A stretch of DNA of 64,000 nt from Patiria miniata (GCF_015706575.1 NW_024037050.1:3844001-3908000), one strand, 5' to 3'; numbered from the stretch's first letter, positions 33,871 to 46,541 are shown. The notes: generated by a model from the letters alone, not told the origin. Program-made: numbers and translations.

Positions 33871-35130
33871 AGCTATAGTCCATCATTTGCAGCCATCCGA
33901 AAAAGTAACTGGCGTAATTATTGTTGAAAAACACGAAAGCACAATGGAGGACTGTTTTTAACAAAAGACGAACGGTCGAGGACAACAAAGAATCTGTTGT
34001 TCTCCCTCTGTCTGTCTGTCCTCGGGGTGTATGTAAAATAAGCACACAAATGCATGTATTGTGCAATAAGCATTTTCACGTTTGCATTTACTGATAACCT
34101 ACATACAATTTGAAATCCAATGCTTTGATTTATTTTAGCTTAAAAGGCTAGCTCATCATTATTATTAATGACATAGCCCTTCCCCATAAAAGACAAAACC
34201 CAATTGGTCACAATAGCAAGAGTTGTATGAAGTCACGCATCAATATGTAAAGTGCATTGCATCATTTCAAAAGCTTTAATTGTGATTGGCCAGTTGAAAA
34301 ATGACTCATTTATTTCTGGAAACCTACTGCTCTGTGATTGGTCCATTTCAAGCGTGACTGTGTTTCTGTACTTTGTTTTCATCCAAAAGGAGATGAAAGA
34401 TAAAAGAGACTCATTAAATTAAGAAGTTACACAAGCTACAAGACGGTTTTTCAGCCTTTCACTTAGATGGAAGTACCGACAGCAATGCTGGTGTCTGTGT
34501 TGCATTATCCGGTTTGTTAGTGTGACGTCAGTTCAGTCTAAACCATGCCCACTGGCCATTAAGTAGCATTGGAACCTTCGGAACCTTAAGCTAATGCAAC
34601 TTGGGTGTTTATCCAATGGGCGCTTGTAATCAGTGGTGCGAGCGTGTGTATGACGTTTTTACTAGCGAACCGGATGCCAGACACGGGCACATACACAAAC
34701 TGTTTGATTTGTGCCCTCCCACAGATAGAAACCCAGACCACTTGGACAAGGCTACGGTAACACAGAAATTCGCTAAAACTTTGTACTTCCAACAACAAAA
34801 AAAGCTGAAGGAAAATCACCCCTGTAACCGAACCCATTAGTGCAAGGAAAGGAAACTTAAAAAGCATCAAAATAATAAGTACCTACAAAAATTTCAATTC
34901 CAGTCAGACTCTGTAAACTAGGTTCACTAAATAATGGCAAACAAGTAGCGTAATTGGCCTAATTGACATTGTATTATTATTAAAGCCATTTTAACAAATT
35001 TAAATTTTCAGTTTTTGAACCTACTGATGAAGTGATTTCAGGCTATCCATTATCCATAGCTTGTTTTGCATAGGGAGAATTTTTTTTCTAACTGAACTGT
35101 TGAAGTCAACTGTTAACACATATGGCATAC

Positions 35131-35484
35131 CTGTTTCTGCTTCACAAGTAACCCCAACATCTTCTGTATGATCACAGACTGTTGTGTCCCAAATCCCCAA
35201 ATAAAAGCAGTCATTCAGGTTGGCCTCTGTCCCGTCACACGATATCACAGACAGGATGGGACCTTCTCCTTGCCCAAACTCCGAGACGCCTTCCAGACTG
35301 TTCGTGACACCGCCGAAGCCCAACTGTCGGCAGACTACTTCGGCCGAGGTGGCAGACCAGTTATCGTCGCAGATTGTCCCCCAATTGCCCTCTCGGTAAA
35401 CCTCAACGCGGCCACTGTTGGGTGTTGATCCGCCGGCCAGACGTAAGTTCTCGAAAACTTCACCACCACCACCACTGCCTGCAT
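35131..35484 (-). CDS. D17, gamma-type SRCR exon (U3)
   Basis: 354 nt, phase 1-1; donor GTATGCC. Starts DAGSGGGGEVFENLRLAGG, then [38 protein letters not shown] and HTEDVGVTC. It has one extra codon (FYLGIW in place of TWGTW) exactly where D20 is frameshifted, so this loop is the variable spot of gamma domains. Six cysteines and acidic site present. Confidence 0.93.
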
Positions 35485-36052
35485 CTGATGAAAAATTTAG
35501 AGCACAGCTTGCAAATATCTTCCCCAAGCATCGTGCATTCTAGTTCTATTTAATGGTTTAGTTTATGTCAACTGTATTACATTGTGTTATATTGTTTTCA
35601 TTCACTGTAATGAATCCATTAACTTATTGAGTGATCTGGCGGTTTCAGGCACTACTAAGGGTAATATTCAGGTAGTTTGGAGTGTTAGAACGACAACTGG
35701 ATTAATATCTATGAAAGTCTGAAAGATCAGCAGTTCAGTATGTGAGTATGGCAAGCAACTGTCTTCTGTTTTAAGGAAACATGACATAAATTTTACATCA
35801 AAACAAACTTTGCGCATATATCCATTTCTTCTATTAAACAGTATGAAATCCCTTCTTTGGTTTCATCAGCATTGAAAATTAAAAAGGCCCCAAAACTCTT
35901 GAAAATGGGAATATGAACACTGAAAACAATTTAGGATAGGACACACAAACATATTTTAGGAATGGCATTAAAACAATTCTATTACAAGATATTTTTAAAT
36001 GAGTATTTGCAATGTCTTCCTCAACTAATTTACTATGATCAGTGATACATAC

Positions 36053-36376
36053 CAGTATCAGCACAAACCACTCCAGCGTCCTCACTGTGCCCACAATTTT
36101 GCACTCCCCAACCTCTGTTTCCACAGTCTTCCAGTCTGGTGTCCTCTTCTGTGCAGGACACGTCATCCAGAAGGATTCGTCCTATACCTGCTCCAAACCG
36201 ACCTCCACTAGCAGCCTCTACAGCACCTGTAAACCCAAGCTGCTTACAGACGACGTTGGCATCGGTATCATCCCATTCATCGTCACAGACGGTACCCCAT
36301 TCACCTTGGTAGTAGACTTCCACGCGCCCTTCATTGTCATTCTCACCACCAATAAGTCGTACTTTCACATCAGGCT
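36053..36376 (-). CDS. D16, beta-type SRCR exon
   Basis: 324 nt, phase 1-1; acceptor TTTTTAG, donor GTATGTATC. Starts [20 protein letters not shown], then [32 protein letters not shown] and [13 protein letters not shown]. It belongs both to U3 and to the 2.9 kb block (sister D14 at offset 2862). Confidence 0.94.
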
Positions 36377-36666
36377 CTAAAAATGCAAATAGACAAAAAC
36401 TTTCAATAAATATTCACCTATTTGAAAAACCATTCGTATTTGACCTAACAGCAGGGGTTTTGTAAACATGGCAGGTCCTTCCACCTGTCCGTGTAACTTT
36501 GTACTTGCACTGGTGCAATGAGAAATTTATGTTGTATCTTAATTTGAAGTTTAATTAGGTACAATTTGCTAGATGCATCAAGTGTCAAAACCTAAGCATA
36601 AAACATATATCTAAAATATCTTCTTAAATATGTTGAAGAGGCTTCTGCAAGTCTCTAGATACTGAC

Positions 36667-36804
36667 CTTCGTTGGGCAAACAAACAACTCCTGCATCCTC
36701 AGAGTGACCGCAGTCGGTAGTTCCCCATCCTGCATTAGGGCAATCTGCAAGCCTGCTCTCCGTGTTGACACACTCAACTTCGTCCAAGAGGATTGGATCC
36801 ACAC
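36667..36804 (-). CDS. D15 exon B (alpha-type SRCR, V1)
   Basis: 138 nt, phase 1-1; acceptor CTCATAG, donor GTCAGT. Encodes GVDPILLDEVECVNTESRLA, CPNAGWGTTDC and [14 protein letters not shown]. Four cysteines. Intron to exon A is only 494 bp because the hairpin and MITE of U1/U2 are absent. Confidence 0.93.
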
Positions 36805-37224
36805 CTATGAGGACAAATATGCCACAGTGTTCTATCATGTAGTCTACCGCCTTTTTTTCTCTCTGGACACTTACCCTTTTCATACACATATCCTTCTCAG
36901 ACTGGCATTTCAGAGTTGCAACAAACCCAAGTATGCTGAAGATTTGAGTTACATAAACAGTTTGACGATTGAAACAGTTAGAAGCAACTATGTCTTTCAA
37001 AGATAAGCTGTTGTATTCCGAGGGATGAAAGTTATTAACAGCCTGAGATGCAAAGAACAAAAGTCTGAAACAGGTTAACACTTGGTTTAGTACACAACAG
37101 GCCTCTGAGCACTCATTATGAGATTAAGTTGCACTGTGCTGCCAAGGACGGGCGAGTGTATATTGCTATACAAGCATAACAGTCTTTGGGACAGTAACCC
37201 TACTCTTCGGTGAATTTGATTTTA

Positions 37225-37518
<294 letters not shown>

Positions 37519-38914
37519 TCAAGAATAATGCTCACTTCTATACTTATTTGATTGTCATTTAGTTTGCCATGAGCCCAATTACAGCCTCACTGCCAAGGTG
37601 GATTAACAGTTTTGAGACCAGTGTGAAGTTGGTTGATTCACATGTCAACTTATATTAGTTGTTCTAAGAGCGCGAGTGCAACACGAAATATTAAATGTAA
37701 CGCATCAGATGAATGGCATACGGAACACAGACAAAATACATTTTCTGTCTTCCGCTATCGTCAACAACAAGCAAACTTGACGCACAGTAAAGATGCCGAC
37801 ACGTTTGTCATACATAATCTTTTCAGCAGGTACCCTGTTGCTAAAAGGAATAGCATGCGCATCTTTAATAGAATAGCACAATATTGACTGTGGTATACTG
37901 GATAATCACACTGATGTTTAATTGCCATGGATCAACTAATCAGGATCAAAAATTTAATATTGCTTGAAGATAAATGTTATTAAAGTATCCATACGCATGC
38001 AAAATAGAGCACTGTGCTCCGTGTGACACATGATGCGTTCTGGAGGAGTAGACAGTATGATAAGGTGCAGTGCATTGCAACCAATCAGATTTCAGAGTTT
38101 GGGTTTTGTCTGTCCTCATAATACCCATGTGATTTGTGGTCAGCTCTCCACTCTATGGACACCATGGACGAACAGTGTATGGCCCCTCATCACCCCTTAT
38201 TGGCACTCTCGTGGGAGGGATGCAACACACAAATGTTCAATGGTTTGCACTTGTGAGATGAAAACCATGGCCAGGTTATGGCCGCAAACTGGCAAGATTT
38301 GCATCAACGTTGTTACGACTTGCACAGCTTCAAAGTTATGTAAGTATACATTTGTGAATGTGCAAAATGTGTAGCTTGTTTGCGATTGTCTAAACAGAAA
38401 ACATGTTTACGCACATGTCGAAGAATCAGAATTATTCAACTTTGGACTTAAAAGACTATGATCTAATTACTCTTTGGACAAGTCAGACTGGAAAAAGTAT
38501 ACTCACATGGCTTAACGCTCAACTGGATGTAAAATGAAGACTGACTACTAAAGGAACTAAAAATGTCAAAGGAACGTTCCATACAGAATGGGAACGTTCT
38601 GACTTTGAGACACTCCCTTTAGACACTCCTTAAGGGTACATGACACAAAGTTTGCATCAAAGCAAACTTTACGTTAATATCCATTCCCTTGAACAGTATG
38701 AAAAGTCCTCTTTGGTTTCATCGGCTTAAAAACACAAAAGGTCCCCAAACTCTTGAAAATGGCAATATGAAAACCAAAAATATTTTGTGATACGACACAA
38801 GAACGTACTTCAGGACTTGTACTAAAAATATTTATATATATATATATCGAGAGATCTTTACATGAGTATTTGCAATGTTTTCCTCAATAATTTACTATTA
38901 TCAGTGATACATAC

Positions 38915-39238
38915 CAGTATCAGCACAGACCACTCCAGCGTCCTCACTGTGCCCACAATTTTGCTCCCCCCAACCTCTGTTTCCACAGTCTTCCAGTCTG
39001 GTGTCCTCTTCTGTGCAGGACACGTCATCCAGAAGGATTCGTCCTGTACCTTCTCCAAACCGAGCTCCACTAGCAGCCTCTACAGCACCTGTAAACCCAA
39101 GCTGCTTACAGACGACGTTGGCATCGGTATCATCCCAGTCATCGTCACAGACGGTACCCCATTCACCTTGGTAGTAGACTTCCACGCGCCCTTCCTTGTC
39201 ATTCTCACCACCAACAAGTCGTACTGTCACATCAGGCT
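38915..39238 (-). CDS. D14, beta-type SRCR exon (V2)
   Basis: 324 nt, phase 1-1; acceptor CTTTTTCTAG, donor GTATGTATC. Starts [20 protein letters not shown], then [38 protein letters not shown] and [13 protein letters not shown]. Intact. Closest to D22 and D19. Confidence 0.94.
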
Positions 39239-39528
39239 CTAGAAAAAGCAAACAGTCAAGAACTTTCAATAATTATTCACCTATTTGAAAACCATTCGTA
39301 TTTGACCCAACGGCAGGGGTTTTGTAAACATTGCAGGTCCTTCCACCTGTCCGTGTAACTTTGTACTTGCACTGGTGCAATGAGAAATTTATGTTGTATC
39401 TAAATTTGAAATTTAATTAGGTACAATTTGCTAGATGCATCAAGCGTCGAAACCTAAGCATAAAACATATATCTAAAATATCTTCTTAAATATGTTGAAG
39501 AGGCTTCTGCAAGTCTCTAGATACTGAC

Positions 39529-39666
39529 CTTCGTTGGGCAAACAAACAACCCCTGCATCCTCAGAGTGACTGCAGTCGGTAGTTCCCCATCCTGCATTAG
39601 GGCAATCTACAAGCCTGCTCTCCGTGTTGACACACTCAACTTCGTCCAAGAGGATTGGATCCACAC
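39529..39666 (-). CDS. D13 exon B (alpha-type SRCR, V2)
   Basis: 138 nt, phase 1-1; donor GTCAGT. Encodes [46 protein letters not shown]. Two residues differ from D15 exon B. Confidence 0.93.
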
Positions 39667-40086
39667 CTATGAGGACAAATATGCCACAGTGTTCTATCAT
39701 GTAGTCTACCGCCTTTTTTTCTCTCTGGACACTTACCCTTTTCATACACATATCCTTCTCAGACTGGCATTTCAGAGTTGCAACAAACCCAAGTATGCTG
39801 AAGATTTGAGTTACATAAACAGTTTGACGATTGAAACAGTTAGAAGCAACTATGTCTTTCAAAGATAAGCTGTTGTATTCCGAGGGATGAAAGTTATTAA
39901 CAGCCTGAGATGCAAAGAACAAAAGTCTGAAACAGGTTAACACTTGGTTTAGTACACAACAGGCCTCTGAGCACTCATTATGAGATTAAGTTGCACTGTG
40001 CTGCCAAGGACGGGCGAGTGTATATTGCTATACAAGAATAACAGTCTTTGGGACAGTAACCCTACTCTTCGGTGAATTTGATTTTA

Positions 40087-40380
<294 letters not shown>

Positions 40381-40437
40381 TCAAGAATATTGCTTACTTC
40401 TATACTTATTTGATTGTCATTCAGTTTGCCATGAGCC

Positions 40438-42708
40438 CAGTGGCGTACGCAGGATTTTTTCAAGGGGGGTGTTTCAAAATTGGATGTCGTCATTTATGAC
40501 GCTAGAAATGAAGATGGTAAATTGTGTTGGCGCCAGAAATAAAAATTGGATCAGTGGGCTAAACTTTACGCTAAAATAAAAGTCAGGAGTTTGTGTTGGC
40601 GCCAGAAATAAAAGAGGGTATATTTGGACGGGTTAAAATCGAAGGGCCGGGAACCCACGACCATCAGTTATCTTTTTGAGCTAAAGCATAGTAAATCGGG
40701 AAAAAAAATGTTCTGTGTCTTTAGAGTATGATGAACATAATGAGTAAAGGGGTCAATGTGGGCAGTCCCCTCCCTCAACAGCATTTAAACCAAAAAAAAA
40801 GAAAAAATTCAAGAAAAAAAGTGACACGGGCTGCGGAAGTGCTAGGATTTGTTCTTGTTATTGGCTAAAATCACCCAGCTTTGTCCCCTGGATCTCATGA
40901 TTCTCATCCGTTGGGAATCTTTGTGTAAACCGCCCCCACCCCTAAGGCCAAACTTCAGATACAGGATACATATATATGCGCTCTGGTCACAGGAACGGAT
41001 TCAGACTGCCATTTGCCGGGGGACCTAGAATTATTGTAATGAAGGGTTCAGGACCTGCGAAGCCCTTACGGCGTGGGGTCCGGGGCCCGCTTAAGGGCCC
41101 CGGAAAAAATTTGGATTTTAGATGCTCTGTGGTGCAATCTGAGGCGATTCCTGGCCACTTCCACCGTTTAGAAAACGTTTTAAACATCGAAAATTCCATT
41201 TAAATTTGTTATTTTTAAATTTTTTTTATAAAGTTTGTTACGTACTCAAAGTTGAGAACCATGTTCCATCTCCGTATTTTTTCACAATTTTCTATTTTGG
41301 AAAGGGATTTATGCCACTTGTAGAGCCATTCGCTGCTGAAGGTACAAAATGGTGGGGGCACCGCTAGGGTAAAATTATAGCATAGAGGGAATTTGAATCC
41401 CGGGACATACCGTTATTTCGTTTTACCGTTTTGGATTTCCTCAAAAACCAAAACAGTAAACGAATCATCGACCGTTTTGTCGTTTTACAGTGTTATAAAA
41501 CGACAAGCGGTATTAAGATAAATACGGTTTCTCCGTTTTATAAGTTTAGTAAAATTCATTATAGCATTACGATCAATGATTTTTGTTTTACAGATTACAC
41601 AAATACAGACTGTTTTTTTATTCCAGTGTCATGGTTAACAGTCCGTGGTGCATTTTGTGGCGGTGGGCAAGGGGGTGGAGGGGGACCATGTTTTACACGA
41701 AGAAGTGTTACCTCGGCATAATTAATGCGTGATGTGATTCCTGGCGCGGACCCTGACCCCTTTCTCATGCGATTCAGTCAAGTTGGTGGGGCTTAAAGAG
41801 TTCCAAGCAAAATGGCGCTGGAAAACTTCAAGGGAGGACATTACTTTTGACAATGGAAACAGGATGGTAATAAGACGTTTGATGAAGTTGCAGACATTTT
41901 GAAGGAAACTGGGGTTCAAGTCGACGCGGCTGTTCAATAGCCAATTCGCAAATTTTGTCGTGAGAACGAAATGTAAGGAGCGGGGCCCAGGCAATGACTC
42001 GATCCCAAGGACGCATTAATTAACATTCTGGTGCACTGCTTAATTGCCGAACCTAAAATCAAAAAATGGTCGGCAAGACTATTGACCGTTTTGTCATTGT
42101 CATGATTTTGTAAAACAACACTCTAAAAAAAAAGCAACTAACCGTTTAACGCTTTCTACAATTAAAAACAACAACAAAAAGTATTTTGTGTGTGTGACTT
42201 AATACCGTTTGACCGTTTTACAAAACTGTAAAACGAGAAAACGGTCAATGGTTCGTTTACTGTTTTTGTTTTTGAGGACATCCAAAACAGTAAAACAAAA
42301 TAACGGTATGTCCCGCGATTAATTTGGCCGGAGGACCAATGTGAGCGCGGAGCGTGAAGCACTTACGGCGTGGGGTCCGGGGCCCGCTTAAGGGCCCCGG
42401 GAAATTTTGGATCGTAGATGCTCTGTGGTGCAATCTGAGGCGTTTCCTGGCCACTTTCCCCTGGTTTTTTTAGCAGAAGTTTTTAAAATTATGAGGGGAT
42501 ATTTTGATTCATTTGTTTCAAATACATATAGGCCAATGTACTCTTGCTCTTATAAAGTGTCTTCTGTATTCAAAGCTTAAAGTTGAGAACATGCACATAA
42601 TTTGTAATTGTTCCGCGCTCGGTCACATAACTCTCTTTTCCCTCCATATTTTTACATGGCAAAGGGGGGTGTTTAACAGCCAAAACACCCCCCCTGCGTA
42701 CGCGCCTG
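40438..42708. mobile_element. Non-autonomous hAT-like element (2.27 kb) in V2
   Basis: TIRs CAGTGGCGTACGCAGG and (complement) CAGGCGCGTACGCAGG with exact 8-bp duplications CATGAGCC at 40430-40437 and 42709-42716. The paralogous site in V1 (37568) is empty. The interior shares the GGGGTCCGGGGCCCGCTTAA block with 15854-16697, present twice (41072-41105 and 42368-42402). A second TIR element is nested at 41400-42317. No transposase frame was recognised. Confidence 0.93.
41400..42317. mobile_element. Nested TIR element inside the hAT-like insertion
   Basis: The end CGGGACATACCGTTATTTCG is mirrored by AAATAACGGTATGTCCCGCG, followed inward by matching TTTACxGTTTTGGAT and GTTTACTGTTTT words. Several CGTTTTAC / GTAAAACG repeats lie inside. 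No coding domain was recognised. Confidence 0.72.
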
Positions 42709-43599
42709 CATGAGCCCAATCACAGCCTCACTGCCAAGGCAGATTAACAGTTTTGAGACCAGTGTGAAGTTGGTTGATTCACATGTGAGTTAGAGGTCAA
42801 CTTATATTAGTTGTTCCAAGAGCGCGAGTGCAACACAAAATATTAAATGTAACGCATCAGGTGAATGGCATACGGAACACAGACAAACTACATTTTCTGT
42901 CTTCCGCTATCGTCAACGTCAAGCAAACTTGACGCACAGTAAAGATGCCAACACGTTTGTCATACACAAACTTTTCAGCAGGTATCCTGTTACTTGAGCC
43001 TTTAAAGGGAATTATAGCATGCGCATCTTTAATAGAATAGCACAATATCGACCGTGGTATACTGGATAATCACACTGATGTTTAATTGCCATGGATCAAC
43101 CACTCAGGATCAAGGATTTAAGATTGCTTGAAGATAAATGTTATTAAAGTATCCATACGCATGCAAAATAGAGCACTGTGCTCCGTGTGACACATGATGC
43201 GTGCTGGAGGAGTAGACAGTATGATAAGGTGCAGTGCATTGCAACCAATCAGATTTTAGAGTTTGGGTATTGCCTGTCCTCATAATACCCATGTGATTTG
43301 TGGTCAGCTCTCCACTCTATGGACACCATGGACGAACAGTGTATGGCCCCTCATCACCCCTCATTGGCACTCTCGTGGGAGGGATGCAACACACAAGTGT
43401 GCAATGGTTCGCACTTATCGCACTTATGAGATCGAAAAACATGGCCAGGTTATGGCCGCAAACTGGCATAATCTGCATCAACGTTTTTACGACTTGCACA
43501 GCTTCAAAGTTATATAAGTATACATTTCTGAATGAGCAAATGTGAAGCTTCTTTGCTTGAGCATAATGTGATGTTAGCAATGTGTTTAGGATTACTTCC

Positions 43600-43995
43600 C
43601 AGTGGTCCCTCCCCCACACTTTCTTTCTTTGTTATCACTGAAAGAGTACTTGAGCATGAGAAGAATGAGTGAACTTTCTACCTAGAAAAATTCAGCATCA
43701 ACACTCATGGGTGTCAATTGGTGCGGGGAAGGGGGGGACCAACTCCTCCCCCCCCCCATTTTAAAAAGTTGGGGGGGGGGACATCGTTTGTCCCTCCCTC
43801 ACTTTTTTGTATATTGTGCAATCGTTTCACACTACACACACATGGCCGGCCGGCCTCCCTACACATGTTTTATAGCTCCATTTATGCACTTCACTGCACT
43901 TCACTTCCCGGTTCTAAAGGATGTCACACTTCGGTACTCTGTACTATTCATAAGATACGTCGGTGAGTGGCAAAACCTAATATTGATCTAAATTA
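43600..43995. other. G/C-homopolymer-rich fragment and TIR relic near D12
   Basis: GGGTGTCAATTGGTGCGGGG with G and C runs (43707-43800) resembles hAT-like sub-terminal sequence, but no second end was found. At 43955-43990 TACGTCGGTGAGTGGCAAAA and CCTAATATTGAT match the end of the TIR/tRNA-like family, 20 bp from the D12 donor. Confidence 0.45.
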
Positions 43996-44012
43996 TTATA
44001 CTACACTCATAC

Positions 44013-44330
44013 CAGTGCACTTCACTCCAGCATCTTCAATGTGGCCACAATTGTCCTCTCTCCATCCACTGCTTGGACAGCCTTCCAGTCTGGCCTCCTC
44101 TCCCGTGCAGGCCACGTCATCCAGCAGAATCTCTCCTGGACCTTCCCCAAACCTGGCTCCCAGGTAAGCATCTGTGGCACGTGCATATCCTAGCTGTGCA
44201 CAGACAACGGTGGCATCATTCAAATCCCAACCGTCGTCGCAGACAGTGCCCCATTCACCTTGGTAGTAGACTTCCACGCGCCCTTCCTTTTCGTTCTCCC
44301 CGCCAACAAGTCGCACTGTGATCTCAGGCT
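44013..44330 (-). CDS. D12, beta-type SRCR exon
   Basis: 318 nt, phase 1-1; acceptor ATTCTCAG, donor GTATGAG. Starts [20 protein letters not shown], then [34 protein letters not shown] and HIEDAGVKC. Six cysteines, acidic site intact. EPEITVRL and WDLNDATVVC link it to D4, the beta-like domain before the EGF exon. Confidence 0.93.
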
Positions 44331-44363
44331 CTGAGAATACAAACACAAAACTAGATTAGGCCA

Positions 44364-44722
44364 TAAAAGATTTGAGGCTTTGCATGGTGGGGTATCGGTA
44401 TCGTTTCGGTTTGCGGTAACACCATGTGGTAATAACTACTGCTTAGAAGATATTAGTTCTGAGAAGAACTTGTCCTGCTTATTATCAACTTTGCTAAGTA
44501 GTTTATTTTTTTGTTCTGTTTCCTGACGATGACTAGAGCAGGCTAGTCGAAACGTTGAGACCAAAGACAAGTTCTTTTAGAACTTACAGCAGGACTGTTC
44601 TAAACAGAACAAAAAAATATATTACTTAGCAAAGTTGATAATAAGCAGGACAAGTTCTTCTCAGAACTAATATCTTCTAAGCAGTAGTTATTACCACATG
44701 GTGTTACCGCAAACCGAAACGA
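44364..44722. repeat. Foldback element with TTTGCGGTAACACC ends
   Basis: The left arm from about 44401 (TCGTTTCGGTTTGCGGTAAC) to 44520 is mirrored by 44600-44722, with a unique centre containing CTAGTCGAAACGTTGAG. 12-bp direct repeats TAGATTAGGCCA flank it (44352-44363 and 44723-44734). A short relative is at 45215-45393. Confidence 0.82.
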
Positions 44723-45214
44723 TAGATTAGGCCAGCCTTCAAATTAGAATCCCTCCCCAGACTGTTCGGGGTTGAGCCCACCCAGTATGTCGCAGGGATC
44801 GGGACTTTGGATGGAATGATCGGGCCTGGATTAACTCCACCAGGCTTCCGCACCTTGCTCTGGCTCATCACAAAGGAACCAATTTGTGACGGGCTTAATC
44901 CCCCAGTAGGCAACAATGACTGTGAGCTTCAAAGATTTTATTGCTGCCAGTAATCCCCCATACCATTGCCTTTGTGTACTAATAAGACGTTTACTAATCC
45001 TATAATCCTCCAACTGGCCAGACTTCAATCTATAATGCCCACTGTTCAAACCCTGAGTCACTGGTTCGGACCGTCACGCTTCAGTAACCGGGTGGCTTCT
45101 GGCTTCATACTGATCGGGGTGAAAGGGATTGGCTTACCGAGCCCGGTACCTGAACGGTCTGTTATCTGATGGCTGGCCTTAAATGAGACTTAAAGATTCA
45201 CATGCAGACATTAA

Positions 45215-45393
45215 CAATGAATGAAAGTTTTGCGGTAATACTATGTGAATGACATCTCTTTGTGAGTTGTGTGGGTCTTAGAAGATCCAGTTATTCTAGC
45301 TCGACGTTTTGTTAAACTACTGGTTGTTCTCAGAACCAGACAACTCGAATGAGATATGATTAACATGGGGTTACCGCAAACCTTTCATTCATG
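45215..45393. mobile_element. Short TIR element, TTTGCGGTAA family
   Basis: GAATGAAAGTTTTGCGGTAA at the left, GTTACCGCAAACCTTTCATTC at the right, with inverted GAACCAGACAACTC-like words inside. It shares only the terminal motif with 44364-44722. Confidence 0.65.
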
Positions 45394-45431
45394 GATCCTA
45401 TAGACCGACTTTGGACTTGGCAATTGATTTG

Positions 45432-45720
45432 GGGTCCACTCATAAGTTCGATGCCTCATAGGGTAATTCATAAGTCAGAAATTTCGGACTTGTGAGCAGT
45501 CGGACATATGAGGCATAAATTCCGACTCATAGGTCCGACGCCACATAAGTCCGAGGCCTCATAGCCCCGATGCCAAATAAGTCTGATATTTCGGACTTAT
45601 ATGAGGCGTCGAACCTATGAGGCGGAATTTATGCCTCATAAGTCCAATGCCTCATTACTCCAAAATATCGGACTTATGAGGCGTCGGGCCTAGGAGGCGT
45701 CCAACTAATGATACCGCCCC
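45432..45720. mobile_element. Foldback MITE made of TCGGACTTATGAGGC repeats
   Basis: Flanked by 9-bp direct repeats ATTGATTTG at 45423-45431 and 45721-45729. The interior consists of inverted and direct copies of a roughly 25-bp unit (ATGAGGCGTCGG and TCATAAGTCCGA words), with a palindromic core at about 45512-45634 (GAGGCATAAATTCCG and complement). No coding capacity. Confidence 0.75.
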
Positions 45721-46004
45721 ATTGATTTGTTTTTCAAAAACTGGATTAGCTTCACAATAGATTCCAGAACCTTTACTTCAACTTGCAGCGAAGGAATGAT
45801 GGGAATGAGTCTCCCTCACCCATTCACAATGTCAACAAATTTGAGCTCAATACATTTCCCCTAAACTCATAGGTAATTACATATTTTCAAACCTTTTTTG
45901 TTTTAGTATGATCTATAGTCAGTGAAACTTTATTTAAGTTTCTATGAAAAGATGTATTAAAATACTTTTTACAATCGTTGTTTCCTTTTCTCCGTGTCAC
46001 TTAC

Positions 46005-46142
46005 CTTCGCTGGGCACACAGACAACGCCTGCATATTCAGAATTTCCACAATCATGAGTTTCCCATCCTGCATTGGGGCAATCTTCAATTCTGGTCTCTG
46101 CACCTGAGCAAGCAACTTCATCCAGGAGAATTGGGACTTCAC
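46005..46142 (-). CDS. D11 exon B (alpha-type SRCR, C-terminal half)
   Basis: 138 nt, phase 1-1; acceptor CTTCAAG, donor GTAAGTGAC. Encodes GEVPILLDEVACSGAETRIE, CPNAGWETHDC and GNSEYAGVVCVPSEG. The usual HxED is NSEY, a change at the acidic cation site. Otherwise close to D5 exon B. Confidence 0.9.
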
Positions 46143-46284
46143 CTTGAAGAGAACGAAAACAAAACTTTGATAATCATTTATCAGCAAAACAATAAGTACA
46201 CATGGGCTAGGCGACAAACATTGATGAGCTCTGATATCATCACTTCATTTTAATTATTTCTTTCTTTTTTTTCTTTCTGGTAAT

Positions 46285-46541
46285 GAAATCAAGGATTCCT
46301 CAAAAGTGTCCTTAAAGCACTGTAGCTCGAAAACCTGAAGAAACCTGTGGAGAGAAGACAATGGGAAGAAATTACAGTTTTAGAGGTGAGAGGAAAAGCC
46401 CAGAGGAATATTCTGAAGAAAACCCATGGAATCAGGTAGGGACTGAAAATCCAACCAACATGTTTGCCCGGGCGGGATTCGAACCCAGGTCACAGCAATG
46501 GAAGGCAAGGAAAATAACACTACGCCAACCTGACTCCCCTC
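46285..46541 (-). mobile_element. tRNA-derived SINE (same family as 27971-28262)
   Basis: The plus-strand sequence GGATTCGAACC (46475-46485) is the complement of a B box, and CTACGCCAACCTGACTCCCC is the complement of the SINE head. The body (CCTGAAGAAACCTGTGGAGA and GAATATTCTGAAGAAAACCC) matches the + strand copy in U2. The tail lies near 46265-46285. Confidence 0.85.

Larger units (their letters stand above)
26310..33946. repeat. Segmental duplication block U2 (7.6 kb)
   Basis: Second tandem copy of U1, containing D20, D19 and D18. Specific to U2: a SINE plus second insertion at 27971-28545 and 1-bp frameshifts in both single-exon SRCR domains (D19, D20). The alpha domain D18 is intact. The length difference from U1 is largely explained by the insertions. 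Confidence 0.92.
33947..36380. repeat. Segmental duplication block U3 (partial, 2.4 kb)
   Basis: Third copy of the unit, starting at the same GAGGAC junction and covering D17 and D16. Beyond about 36380 similarity to U1/U2 drops and the sequence switches to the 2.9 kb alpha-beta block. Lacks the SINEs seen in U1 and U2. Confidence 0.85.
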
